NCBI GenBank assembly: GCA_020073615.1 | Contig: JAIQEX010000010.1 | Coordinates: 1-64,000 of the forward strand | DNA from: Terriglobia bacterium | Lineage (GTDB): Bacteria; Acidobacteriota; Terriglobia; Bryobacterales; Bryobacteraceae | Reading direction: 5' to 3' | DNA length: 64,000 nucleotides | Notes under the pieces: model-generated | What the model saw: the letters and a program-made list of their open reading frames with translations, nothing else | What the model was told of the DNA's origin: nothing | The model's database searches: none | Translations under genes and position numbers: made by a program | Shown here: one piece after another, positions 41,626 through 50,413 of the stretch | Position numbering within the stretch: position 1 is the stretch's first letter | Layout: the number at the start of each line of letters is the position of its first letter

Positions 41626-42975
41626 CTACCCCTCCAACCCCATCTGCGCCAGCCTATACCGCAGCGCATTTCTCGTCAACCCCAGCATCCGCGCGGCCTG
41701 GCTCTTGTTGCCGTCGGCGCGGCGGAGCGCTTCGCGGATGATGTCCTGCTCGTATTGGTCCAGCGTCAGTCCTTCCGGTAGGAAATGCTGGTCGCTCTGC
41801 GCGCGCGGGCGCGGCGCGCTTTCCAGTTGGATGCCGGCGGCGTCCAGTTGCGTGCCCGTGCACATCACCAGGCTGCGCTCGATCACGTTTTCCAGCTCGC
41901 GCACGTTGCCCGGCCAGTGGTAGGCCATCAGCTTCTCGATGGCCGCGTCGGTGATCGAGGTCACGCGGCTGCCGGCGTCGGGCGCCAGCTTGCGGAGGAA
42001 GTGCGCGGCCAGGGAGGGAATGTCCACCTTGCGCTCGCGCAGCGGCGGGATGTTCATCGGGACTACGTTGAGGCGGTAATAAAGATCCTCGCGGAAGGTG
42101 CCCTGCTCCAGGGCGGCGCGCAGGTCCTGGTTGGTGGCGGCGATCACGCGCACGTCGATGTGGCGGGTCACGTTGCTGCCCAGGCGCTCGAATTCGCGCT
42201 CCTGCAGGACGCGCAGGAGCTTCACCTGGATGGCGCCGGGCACGTCGCCGATTTCGTCGAGGAAGACGGTGCCGGTGTCGGCCTGCTCGAATTTGCCGGG
42301 CTTGGTGGCGTTGGCGCCGGTGAAGGCGCCCTTCTCGTAGCCGAACAGCTCGCTCTCCATGAGGTTTTCGGGCAGGGCGGAACAGTTGATTTTCACCAGC
42401 GGGCGGTCGCGGCGCGGGGAGTGAAAGTGGATGGCGCGGGCGATGAGGTCCTTGCCCACGCCGCTCTCGCCGGCCAGCAGGACGGTGGCGCGGGTGGGGG
42501 CCACGCGCTCGATGGTGGCGAAGACCTCCTGCATGGGCTGGCTGCGGCCAATGATGTTGTCGAACTCGTAGCGGCGGCCGAGCTCCTGCTTGAGCAGGCG
42601 GTTCTCGTCGCGCAGATCGCGGACCTCGATCGCCTTGTGGACCACCTGCATGAGGTGATCGAGCGAGAACGGCTTGAGCAGAAAATCGGTGGCGCCGGCC
42701 TTCATGGATTCGACCGCGGTCTCGACGCTGCCGTAGGCGGTCATCACGATCACCGGCACCTGCGCGTTCTGGCGGCGGATGAGGGCGAGAAGCTGCAGGC
42801 CGTCCATGTTGGGCAATTTGAGATCGGTGAGGACGAGGTCGGCGCGGTCGGCGAGCTTGACGCCCTCCTCGGCGCTGGCGGCTTTATCGACGTCGAAGCC
42901 CGCGGAGGCGAGCTGGAGCTCGAGCACGCGGCGGAGCTTGTCTTCGTCCTCGACCACCAGGATGCGTTTTTTCAT
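41626..42975 (-). CDS. Sigma-54-dependent (NtrC-family) response regulator
   Basis: A 449-residue activator. The receiver domain has E9/D10 and phospho-acceptor D51 ([13 protein letters not shown]). The AAA+ domain has Walker [19 protein letters not shown] as the sigma-54 contact loop, and [21 protein letters not shown] Fis-type HTH is at the C-terminus ([20 protein letters not shown]). Its ATG overlaps the kinase stop by four bases, so the two genes are translationally coupled. The full motif set suggests a working activator. Confidence 0.93.
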   Translation of the reverse strand: MKKRILVVEDEDKLRRVLELQLASAGFDVDKAASAEEGVKLADRADLVLTDLKLPNMDGLQLLALIRRQNAQVPVIVMTAYGSVETAVESMKAGATDFLLKPFSLDHLMQVVHKAIEVRDLRDENRLLKQELGRRYEFDNIIGRSQPMQEVFATIERVAPTRATVLLAGESGVGKDLIARAIHFHSPRRDRPLVKINCSALPENLMESELFGYEKGAFTGANATKPGKFEQADTGTVFLDEIGDVPGAIQVKLLRVLQEREFERLGSNVTRHIDVRVIAATNQDLRAALEQGTFREDLYYRLNVVPMNIPPLRERKVDIPSLAAHFLRKLAPDAGSRVTSITDAAIEKLMAYHWPGNVRELENVIERSLVMCTGTQLDAAGIQLESAPRPRAQSDQHFLPEGLTLDQYEQDIIREALRRADGNKSQAARMLGLTRNALRYRLAQMGLEG

Positions 42976-44243
42976 GCGGCGGATTGGGGATTAACGGAAT
43001 ACATGGGCAGGAGCACGCGGAAGACGCTGCCCTTGCCGAGCTCGCTCTCCACCGCTATCTTACCGCCGTGTCCGTCCACGATCTTGGAGACGATGGAGAG
43101 CCCGAGACCCACGCCCTCGGGCTTGGTGGTGAAGAAGGGGTTGAAGATGGTGTCGGCCTGGCGGGGGTCGATGCCCGCGCCGCGGTCGATGACGGCGATT
43201 TCGGCGGCGCCAGCGGAGGCGCGGGTTTTCACGGTGACGGCGCCGCCGGGGGCGGTGGCCTGCGCGGCGTTGAGCACCAGGTTGTAGAAGACGCGCTCCA
43301 TGAGCTCGGCATCGAAGGGGAAGGGGGGAATCTCGGGAGCGTAGTTCTTGTAGATGGCGATGCCGGGGGCTTCGCGTTCCACGGCGGCGATGGCGCGGTC
43401 GAGGGTGGCGGTGAGGTCGGCCGCATCGAGGCGCGGCTGGAGCGGGCGGGCGAATTGCAGGAAGCGGGTGATGAGCGAGTTGGCGCGGTCGGCTTCGGCG
43501 GTGATGAAGCCGGCCACTTCGCGCGCCACGTCGTTTTCGGCGGCGACGGTGCGGGCGAGCATCTCCGAGGAGGCGCGTATGGTGCCGAGGGGGTTGCGGA
43601 TTTCGTGTGCCAGGCCGGCGGAGAGCTGGCCGAGCGCGGCCAGGCGGTCGGAGCGGCGCGCGGCTTCTTCCACCTGCTGGATGTGGCGGTTGGCTTCGGC
43701 CAGTTGTTCGGCGGTGCGGCGATGCCGGGCGGACTGGATGCGGAGGTCCTCGGCCAGGGTGTTGGCGAGGTTCCCCACCATGACCAGGAAGACGATGCGG
43801 AAGGTGAGGTCGGTAATGTATTGCGACCAGTTGGCCCACGCCAGGAAGGAGAGGTAGGCGGTGGCGGCCAGCAGGGTAAACAGCAAGGTGCCGACCACGC
43901 CGAACGCGTTGGCGGCGGAGACCACGGGGAGCAACAGGAGGGGCCAGTAGCGGCTGGTGACGCTGCCCGAGTAGCCGATCAACAGGTAGACCAGGGCCAG
44001 CTTGAGGACCAGCCAGAAGATGCGGCCGCGGGTGGTAGACAGGGCGGGGATCTTGGGTTCGAGCACCTGGACCACGAACAAGGCCACCAGGGGGACGACC
44101 TCGAAGACGTCGCCGATCTCGGTGGTGGCGAGGAGCACGGCAAACAGCAGGAGCCAGACGAAGTCCTGAGGGCGGACGAGCCGTATCCAGCGGAGCAGCG
44201 GGTGGAGCACGGGTGATGATATCCCAGTGGGATTATGGCACAA
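42972..44243 (-). CDS. Multi-pass membrane sensor histidine kinase (NtrB-like)
   Basis: A 423-residue kinase with about six membrane helices in the first 160 residues (FVWLLLFAVLLATTEIGDVF, VVPLVALFVVQVLEP, YWPLLLLPVVSAANAFGVVG, TLLFTLLAATAYLSFLAWA). A coiled linker and a HisKA domain with LSAGLAHEIRNPLGTI come next. The HATPase has NLVLNAAQATAPGG, DRGAGIDPR and GVGLGLSIVSKIVDGHGG. No periplasmic sensor loop of size is visible, so the stimulus is probably intramembrane or cytoplasmic. It is divergent from rpsA with only 17 bp between start codons. Confidence 0.9.
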   Translation of the reverse strand: MCHNPTGISSPVLHPLLRWIRLVRPQDFVWLLLFAVLLATTEIGDVFEVVPLVALFVVQVLEPKIPALSTTRGRIFWLVLKLALVYLLIGYSGSVTSRYWPLLLLPVVSAANAFGVVGTLLFTLLAATAYLSFLAWANWSQYITDLTFRIVFLVMVGNLANTLAEDLRIQSARHRRTAEQLAEANRHIQQVEEAARRSDRLAALGQLSAGLAHEIRNPLGTIRASSEMLARTVAAENDVAREVAGFITAEADRANSLITRFLQFARPLQPRLDAADLTATLDRAIAAVEREAPGIAIYKNYAPEIPPFPFDAELMERVFYNLVLNAAQATAPGGAVTVKTRASAGAAEIAVIDRGAGIDPRQADTIFNPFFTTKPEGVGLGLSIVSKIVDGHGGKIAVESELGKGSVFRVLLPMYSVNPQSAA

Positions 44244-44260
44244 TAGGAGGGTAACGTCTC

Positions 44261-45970
44261 ATGTCAAACCCACGCGCGGCGGATCAGGACCGGACTGCCA
44301 GTCCGGACCCGCAACCCTCCAACGACTCCCACGAGTCTTTCGGCGACATTCTGTCGCAGTACGAACAGTCGCATTCCCATAGAGCCGAAGAAGGCGGCAA
44401 GGGGCTGGAAGGCACGGTCATCGCGGTCACCGGTGAATCGGTGTTCCTGGATATCGGCTTCAAGACGGAAGGGATCATTCCGCTGGCGGAGTTTCAAAGC
44501 GCCGGCGAAGCGGTCAAAGCGGGCGACAGAATCCCGGTATCGGTCAAGGGGCGCGATCCGGAGGGCTACTACGAGCTGTCGCGGCTGAAGGTGGAGCGGC
44601 CCAGGGACTGGTCGGCGCTGGAGAAGGCGTTTGCCGAGAAGACGGCCATTGCGGGCGTGATCACGGCGGTGGTGAAGGGGGGGGTGAGCGTGGACGTGGG
44701 GGTGCGGGCGTTTATGCCGGCCTCGCGTTCGGGCGCCAAGGATGCGGCCGACATGGAGAAGCTGATCGGCCAGGAGATCCGCTGCCGCATCATCAAACTC
44801 GACGTGGCCGATGAAGACGTGGTGGTGGACCGGCGCGCGGTGCTGGAGGAAGAGGAGCGCGGCATCAAGGAGCGCCGCTACGCGGAGGTCAAAGAAGGGG
44901 AGACGGTGCAGGCCACGGTGCGCAGCCTGACCGACTACGGCGCTTTCGTGGACATCGGCGGCGTGGATGCGCTGCTGCACGTGGCGGATATCTCCTGGGG
45001 CCGCGTGAACAAGCCCGCCGACGTGCTGGCGGTGGGGCAGCAGATCGAAGCGCGCGTGCTCAAGGTGGATGCCGCCAAGCGGCGCATTTCGGTGGGCATG
45101 AAACAGCTTCAGCCGCATCCCTGGGACTTGGTGAGCGAGAAGTACAAGGCCGGCGAGCGGGTCACGGGCACGGTCACGCGGGTGGCCGATTTCGGCGCTT
45201 TCGTGGAGCTGGAAAAGGGCATCGAGGGGTTGATTCACCTGTCCGAGATGTCGTGGTCGAAGAAGGCGCGCAAGCCCTCCGACGTGGTGAAACCGGGCGA
45301 GAAGGTGGAGGCGGTGATTCTGGGCGTCAACCAGGCCGACCGGCGCATTTCCCTCGGCCTGAAACAGGCGCTGGGCGACCCCTGGGCGGACGCGGCGCAG
45401 AAATTTCCGGTGGGCTCGGTGGTGACCGGCGCGGTCACGAGCATGCAGAAGTTCGGCGCCTTCGTGCAGCTTGCCGAGGGCGTGGAGGGCATGATTCACG
45501 TGGGCGACATCAGCGCCGAGAAGCGCATCAACCATCCGCAGGACGTGCTCAAGACCGGGCAGCTGGTGCAGGCGCAGGTGCTGGAGCTGGACGGGGAAAA
45601 GCGGCGGCTGCGCCTGGGCATGAAGCAGCTTGTGCCCACGGGCCTGGACGAATACATCGCCGAGCACAAGGAAGGCGACCTGGTGACGGGCCGCATGACG
45701 GACGTGGGCAGCGGACGCGCGCGGGTGGAGTTGGGCGAAGGCATCCAGGGCACCTGCCGGCTGGCCGGGGAAGGGCCGGAGGCACAGGAGCAGACCAGCG
45801 AGCGGGCCGCCGACCTGTCGTCGCTGACCTCCATGCTGCAATCCAAGTGGAAGGGCGGGCAGGGAGGCAGCGTGGCACGGCGGGAGCCGGCGCGCGCCGG
45901 GCAGATTCGCAGCTTCCGCATCGTGAAGCTGGACGCGGCGGTGAAGCGGATCGAGCTGGAACTGGCGTGA
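44261..45970 (+). CDS. rpsA: Ribosomal protein S1
   Basis: A 569-residue RNA-binding protein with six S1-type OB-fold units, each marked by a G-x-V start and a conserved DIG/ELG strand: GTVIAVTGESVFLDIGFKTE, GVITAVVKGGVSVDVGVRAF, TVRSLTDYGAFVDIGGVDAL, GTVTRVADFGAFVELEKGIE, GAVTSMQKFGAFVQLAEGVE, and a degenerate last unit (MTDVGSGRARVELGEGIQGT). S1 helps the 30S subunit bind mRNA. The start ATG has GGAGG upstream (ataggagggtaacgtctcATG). The divergent start of the kinase is 17 bp away, so both promoters must overlap. Confidence 0.88.
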   Translation: MSNPRAADQDRTASPDPQPSNDSHESFGDILSQYEQSHSHRAEEGGKGLEGTVIAVTGESVFLDIGFKTEGIIPLAEFQSAGEAVKAGDRIPVSVKGRDPEGYYELSRLKVERPRDWSALEKAFAEKTAIAGVITAVVKGGVSVDVGVRAFMPASRSGAKDAADMEKLIGQEIRCRIIKLDVADEDVVVDRRAVLEEEERGIKERRYAEVKEGETVQATVRSLTDYGAFVDIGGVDALLHVADISWGRVNKPADVLAVGQQIEARVLKVDAAKRRISVGMKQLQPHPWDLVSEKYKAGERVTGTVTRVADFGAFVELEKGIEGLIHLSEMSWSKKARKPSDVVKPGEKVEAVILGVNQADRRISLGLKQALGDPWADAAQKFPVGSVVTGAVTSMQKFGAFVQLAEGVEGMIHVGDISAEKRINHPQDVLKTGQLVQAQVLELDGEKRRLRLGMKQLVPTGLDEYIAEHKEGDLVTGRMTDVGSGRARVELGEGIQGTCRLAGEGPEAQEQTSERAADLSSLTSMLQSKWKGGQGGSVARREPARAGQIRSFRIVKLDAAVKRIELELA

Positions 45971-45976
45971 GAAAAA

Positions 45977-46091
45977 CGGGGGCTGGGGGCTAGGGGCTGG
46001 GGAAAGGCGGCTCGCTGCGCTCGCGGCTTCGTGAGATGACCGCGAGCGAAGCGAGCTTTCCTTCCCCCGGCCCCTGGCCCCTGGCCCCTGT
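45977..46091. repeat. Large imperfect inverted repeat downstream of rpsA
   Basis: The left arm GGGGGCTGGGGGCTAGGGGC and inner GGCTCGCTGCGCTCGCGG pair with the right arm CGCGAGCGAAGCGAGC and CCCCGGCCCCTGGCCCCTGG. Together they form a long hairpin of about 115 bases with few mismatches in the inner stem. There is no U-tract. It may end the rpsA transcript or be a dispersed palindromic element. The rest of the gap to 46280 holds no gene. Confidence 0.6.
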
Positions 46092-46233
46092 TCTTCTGGC
46101 CCACCTCGTGCACGGTTACTCGCCGTAAGATGCGGATCTGCTTTCAGGACAAGGCCGGGCGGCAAGACGATCGTGCCTTTTTCGCACACAGGTGTGACCA
46201 TCCGGCACCAGAGGCAGGGACGTTAACCCTTGG

Positions 46234-46239
46234 TATAAT
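46234..46239 (+). promoter_or_regulatory. TATAAT -10 box upstream of the NHL-repeat gene
   Basis: A consensus -10 hexamer 42 bases before the ATG at 46281, in the otherwise gene-free gap after rpsA. No clear -35 is seen. Confidence 0.45.
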
Positions 46240-46280
46240 TGTGAGTTCATTCGATTGAAAGGCTCCTTCAAGAATCGCCC

Positions 46281-49064
46281 ATGAAGTGTATCCCGGTTTT
46301 CTACGCATGCACCGCGGTTATGTTCGCTCAGACTGCCGGCGTTCCGGTGGGCTTTACCACGGGACAGGCCGCGCGGCTGGTGATCGGGCAGACCACGTTC
46401 ACGAGCGCGGATTCGAATTCGAGCGACACCATTGTGGGCGGAGTCAGCGGGCTGGCGTATGCCGCCGACACGCTGTTTGTCGCCGACGCGAACCGCGTGG
46501 GCGCGAATCCCTCGAACCACCGCGTCCTGCTGTTTCAGAATCTTTCGACTATGCTGCCCGGCGCAGACGCGGAGCTGATTGACAATCGCAAGTGCCCGGT
46601 GTGCCTGGGACAGGCGACGCTGGTGCTGGGGCAGCCGGACTTCACCACCACCACCGAGCCCATCCCCGCCACGCGCAGCGACATGCGGCAGCCCACGTCG
46701 GTGGCCTCCGACGGCATACACGTAGTGGTGGCCGACACCAACCATAACCGGGTGTTGATCTGGAATCGCATTCCGACCACCAACGACGCGCCGGCCGACG
46801 TTGTGGTGGGACAGCCCGACTTCACCAGCGTGTCGGTTCCGGGCAACACGCCCAACGCGAAGTCGATGCGCGGGCCGCAGGGCGTCTGGATTCTGAACGG
46901 GAAGCTGTACGTGGCGGACACGCAGAACAACCGCGTGCTGATCTACAACAGCATCCCCACGGCCAACGGCGCGGCCGCCGACGTGGTGCTGGGGCAGCCG
47001 AATTTCACCACCTTCGTGGAGCCGGACCTCACCCAGCAGAGGAACGGGGCGCTGGCCAACAACATGCTGAATCCGGTGTCGGTGACCTCGGACGGCACGC
47101 ATCTTTTTGTGACCGACCTGGGGTTCAATCGCGTACTGATCTGGAACAGCATTCCCACCGCCAACACCGCGCCGGCGGATGTGGCCATAGGGCAGCCGGA
47201 CCTGGTGAGTGCGATTCCCAACAACGCGTTCAGCGGCACTGCGGCCACCACGGCCACCGACACCAACAAGGAGACGCCGGTGCTGTGCACGACCCCCACG
47301 GGCACGCTGGACAGCGCCAACAACCCGGAGTTTCCGTCCAGTTGCAACGCCACGCTGGATTTTCCGCGGTACGCGCTGGCGGGGGGAGGCCGGCTGTTCA
47401 TCGCCGATGGCGGCAACGACCGCGTGCTGATCTTCAACCAAATCCCGACGGCGAGCGGCGCTTCGGCCGACACCGTGATCGGGCAGTTGGGCGGAGGGGT
47501 GAACCAGGCCTCTGACGCCTCCGATTCGCTGAGCACGCCGCTCGGGCTGGCGTGGGACGGAAGCAACCTGTACGTGAGCGACGCGTTCCACCGCCGCATC
47601 ACGGTGTATACCATCGGCGCCAATGCGGTTCCCTACCAGGGAGTGCGCAACGCGGCGAGCTTCGCCATCTCCGCGAGCGGGAACGTGACCATCAGCGGCA
47701 CCATCAACGCCGGCGAGAAGGTGACCATCACCGTCAACTCGACCGACTACACCTATACCGTGGTGACCGGGGACACGCTGAACACAGTAGTGACGGCGCT
47801 GGTGACCAAGATCAATGCCAGCAACAACAACGCGGGCGACCCCAATGTGCTGGCCACCGCCGACCTCTCCACGAACCAGGTGGTGTTGACGGCCAAGCAG
47901 CCGGGAACCGCGGGGAACAGCATCACATACGCGGCCACCACCACGGCGGCTGCCGGCTCGGGCACCACGCAGATCGTAGCCAGCGCGGCCAGTTCCAGCC
48001 TGCTCGGGGGCGGAGATGCGGCCTCGATCGCGCCGGGCACGATCGTATCCATCGTGGGGACGAATCTTTCGGCCGGAACGGCGGCCGCCGACCTGAGCCA
48101 GACGCAGTTGCCGACCAACCTGGGTGGGACGGAAGTTTATTTCAACGGCATTCCAGCGCCGCTGTACTTCGTTTCGCCGGCGCAGGTGAACGCGCAGATC
48201 CCGTGGGAAGTGCTGGACACGACGAGCATCAACGCCTTTGTGCGGTCGGTGATGAGCGACGGGACGGTGATGACCACGACCCCGGTGGCGGTGACCATCG
48301 TGGCGGCGAATCCCGGCATTTTCGCGCAGGCCGGGAGTCAGCCCGCGGGCACGCCGCAAACCGCGGTGGCGTTCCACGGCTCGAGCTTCGCCAACGGCAT
48401 CGTGGACGTGGAGGGCGCCATCCAGGCGGGTGACATTGCGGTGGTCGGGGTGGCGGACCGCACGTACACGTACACCGTGCTGGCCACCGATACCCTGCTG
48501 AGCATCCGCGACGCCCTGGTGGCGCTGATCAATCAGGATCCGCAAGTGACCGCGGCGCCCTCGGGCGTGTTTCCCCGGATCGTGATCCAGGCGCGCATCC
48601 AGGGTCCGGAGGGCAACGGCATTGCGCTCACCGCCACGCAGCAAGGCACCGGCCCGGCGCTGGTGATGACGGCCTTCACCCCCTCACTATGCTGCGCCAA
48701 CGTGGGCGGATCGCTGGTGACGGCGGACAACCCGGCGGTGCCCGGCGAATTCATCATTCTGTATGCCACCGGGCTCGGGGTGCCGAACCTGACGAGCGAC
48801 CTGCAGCCCCTGATCCAGACCGGAGTGCAGTTCCCGGTTGGCGGACCGGTGACCACGCCGGGGAGTTCGGTTTCTTCGCTGGCCGGCGGACTGACCGCCG
48901 ACGTGATCTCGGCGACGCTGCTGCCGGGCACGGTGGGAACCTTCCAGGTGGTGCTGCACCTGAACCCGGATGTGACCCCCGTGAACGGGTTCGTGAACCT
49001 GAACATCTCGCAAGATCTCTTCACCAGCAACACGGTGGCCGTGCCGGTGGCGGCGGGGCAGTAG
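46281..49064 (+). CDS. Secreted NHL-repeat and TIGR03437-type protein
   Basis: A 927-residue exported protein. The signal MKCIPVFYACTAVMFAQTAG is followed by NHL-type propeller units with a repeated pattern (LFVADANRVG, VVVADTNHNRVLIWNRIP, LYVADTQNNRVLIYNSIP, LFVTDLGFNRVLIWNSIP, LFIADGGNDRVLIFNQIP). A small beta domain follows (VTITVNSTDYTYTVVTGDTL, repeated later as VVGVADRTYTYTVLATDTLL). The C-terminal half has TIGR03437-type Ig units (SIAPGTIVSIVGTNLSAGTA, ILYATGLGVPNLT). Probably displayed on or released from the cell. Function unknown. Confidence 0.83.
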   Translation: MKCIPVFYACTAVMFAQTAGVPVGFTTGQAARLVIGQTTFTSADSNSSDTIVGGVSGLAYAADTLFVADANRVGANPSNHRVLLFQNLSTMLPGADAELIDNRKCPVCLGQATLVLGQPDFTTTTEPIPATRSDMRQPTSVASDGIHVVVADTNHNRVLIWNRIPTTNDAPADVVVGQPDFTSVSVPGNTPNAKSMRGPQGVWILNGKLYVADTQNNRVLIYNSIPTANGAAADVVLGQPNFTTFVEPDLTQQRNGALANNMLNPVSVTSDGTHLFVTDLGFNRVLIWNSIPTANTAPADVAIGQPDLVSAIPNNAFSGTAATTATDTNKETPVLCTTPTGTLDSANNPEFPSSCNATLDFPRYALAGGGRLFIADGGNDRVLIFNQIPTASGASADTVIGQLGGGVNQASDASDSLSTPLGLAWDGSNLYVSDAFHRRITVYTIGANAVPYQGVRNAASFAISASGNVTISGTINAGEKVTITVNSTDYTYTVVTGDTLNTVVTALVTKINASNNNAGDPNVLATADLSTNQVVLTAKQPGTAGNSITYAATTTAAAGSGTTQIVASAASSSLLGGGDAASIAPGTIVSIVGTNLSAGTAAADLSQTQLPTNLGGTEVYFNGIPAPLYFVSPAQVNAQIPWEVLDTTSINAFVRSVMSDGTVMTTTPVAVTIVAANPGIFAQAGSQPAGTPQTAVAFHGSSFANGIVDVEGAIQAGDIAVVGVADRTYTYTVLATDTLLSIRDALVALINQDPQVTAAPSGVFPRIVIQARIQGPEGNGIALTATQQGTGPALVMTAFTPSLCCANVGGSLVTADNPAVPGEFIILYATGLGVPNLTSDLQPLIQTGVQFPVGGPVTTPGSSVSSLAGGLTADVISATLLPGTVGTFQVVLHLNPDVTPVNGFVNLNISQDLFTSNTVAVPVAAGQ

Positions 49065-49067
49065 ATA

Positions 49068-49095
49068 TTCACCGCCGAGACCCCGAGGCGCCGAG
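49068..49095. repeat. Solo copy of the TCACCGCCGAG repeat end
   Basis: TTCACCGCCGAGACCCCGAGGCGCCGAG-type sequence begins three bases after the NHL-gene stop. It matches the left end of the 169-bp element at 6194-6362. No partner end is visible nearby. Confidence 0.6.
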
Positions 49096-49143
49096 AAGCA
49101 CAAAACCAAACGAGTAAGAGCCTGAGAGAGCGGCGGCTCGGAG

Positions 49144-49752
49144 TTACGTGCGCTGGCGGTAGATTTCCCTTGCCAGTTCGCGCACGGCGGGCGGGACGAG
49201 GTGTTCCCAGGGCTGGCCGCGGGCGATGCGCTCGCGGACTTCGGTGGCGGAGACGTGATCGTACTCGCCGGTGAGCTCGAGGCGGCGGATGGCGGACCGC
49301 AGCCGCTCGGGCGGTTGGTATTCGCCTTCGCGGGCGGCCACCAGCAGGTCGAAGTGGCGCAGCATTTCGTCCCAGGCGCCGGGGCGGCCGTAGTCCCAGC
49401 CGGCGGCGCGTTCGGCGGCATCGCGGCCGCACAGAAACGCGAGCTGCACATCCGCGCCGTAGCAGTCCCGGCATTCGCGGGCGATTTCTACGAACAGCCC
49501 TCGCTGGGAGGCCGCCAGGGAGAAGGCCGGATGGCCGCCCAGGGCCGCGCGGAGCATGGCGGCGCGATCCTCAAACGAAGCGCCGGAATACTCCTTGTGC
49601 GGGAAGGCTCGGGGAAGGACGAAGAGCACCTCCTCGACGCGGGCGAGCGCGGCCTGGGCGAGCGCGAGATGGGCGACCGTCACGGGGTTGAAGGTGCCGG
49701 GCAGAACGGCCAGGAGGCGGGGATGGCCTGCGGCGCGGTGGAGGAGTTGCAT
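49144..49752 (-). CDS. NadD-like nucleotidyltransferase
   Basis: A 202-residue Rossmann-fold nucleotidyltransferase. The N-terminal motif GTFNPVTVAHLALAQAALAR is the family (H/T)xGH-type ATP site with one change (VTVAH for IHxGH). The C-terminal motif SATEVRERIARGQ matches the SxTxIR signature. VLPRAFPHKEYSGASFEDRA resembles NadD. It probably adenylates nicotinate mononucleotide or a related substrate. The start at 49752 is the first Met that fits the domain; the longer ORF runs back across a hairpin into the DksA-like gene. Confidence 0.75.
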   Translation of the reverse strand: MQLLHRAAGHPRLLAVLPGTFNPVTVAHLALAQAALARVEEVLFVLPRAFPHKEYSGASFEDRAAMLRAALGGHPAFSLAASQRGLFVEIARECRDCYGADVQLAFLCGRDAAERAAGWDYGRPGAWDEMLRHFDLLVAAREGEYQPPERLRSAIRRLELTGEYDHVSATEVRERIARGQPWEHLVPPAVRELAREIYRQRT

Positions 49753-49799
49753 TTCGCTCGCGGGTTGCGCGAAAAGCCCCAATCTGCTCAGAAACACCA

Positions 49800-49825
49800 A
49801 GGGCGCGAGATTCCTCCCGCGCCCT
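49800..49825 (-). terminator. Hairpin between DksA-like and NadD-like genes
   Basis: AGGGCGCG and CGCGCCCT form an 8-bp stem with a 10-nt loop. In the minus direction it follows the DksA-like stop by about 17 nt and precedes a T-rich run (TTGGTGTTT). It could separate the two minus-strand genes. Confidence 0.5.
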
Positions 49826-49841
49826 GGGGTGGTCCAAAACT

Positions 49842-50231
49842 CTAGGCGGCGTTGGCGAGCAGTTCGCCGAGCGTCTCGCCGGCGTCGGATTCGAATTCGT
49901 GCCGGTCGGCGGCCTCCTGGCACTTGATGCAGTACTTGGTCCACGGTACAGCATCCAGGCGCTTGGGCTTGATATCTTCTTCGCAATGCAGGCAAATGCC
50001 GTAACTGCCATCGGCCATGCGGGCTAGCGCGCCCTTGACACTGCGCAGCAGGTTGGATTCGCGGTCGAGGTTGCGGATGGCCAGCTCGCGCTCGCCGGCG
50101 AGCTGCACTTCATCCAGAGCGTCCGGAGTTTTTTCGATGGCAATGTCTTCCCGGTTCCGAAGCCCCAGGGACAATTCCGCCTGCTTGGCTTCCAGCATTG
50201 CTTTGTATTTGTTGAGTTCGGTCTGGTTCAT
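49842..50231 (-). CDS. TraR/DksA-family zinc-finger protein
   Basis: A 129-residue regulator. The N-terminal coiled coil (LNKYKAMLEAKQAELSLGLR, ERELAIRNLDRESNLLRSVK) carries the acidic region TPDALDE that in DksA reaches into the RNA polymerase secondary channel. The C-terminal zinc finger has four Cys in CLHCEED and YCIKC. It likely modulates transcription with ppGpp, or acts as a DksA-like paralogue. ATG start with GGGAGA upstream (tttagggagatggacccATG). Confidence 0.88.
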   Translation of the reverse strand: MNQTELNKYKAMLEAKQAELSLGLRNREDIAIEKTPDALDEVQLAGERELAIRNLDRESNLLRSVKGALARMADGSYGICLHCEEDIKPKRLDAVPWTKYCIKCQEAADRHEFESDAGETLGELLANAA

Positions 50232-50413
50232 GGGTCCATCTCCCTAAAAGCGTTTTTTGTTTTTATTTGTTCTCTTTAGCGCGCTTCCCGCTGTAAAAAT
50301 ATAGACGAAAATTCAAGCCAAAGGTTTCACCGCTTCAGATCCCTCAAAAGAGCTAGCGGGCCGCCCGATTTTCACCCAGCGGCCCCGGATGAATACACCT
50401 CATAGCAATCTGC

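Noticed and set aside
41785-43287. 500-aa plus-strand ORF
   Set aside because: Antisense to the NtrC-like regulator and kinase; repetitive Ala/Gly/Val/His composition.
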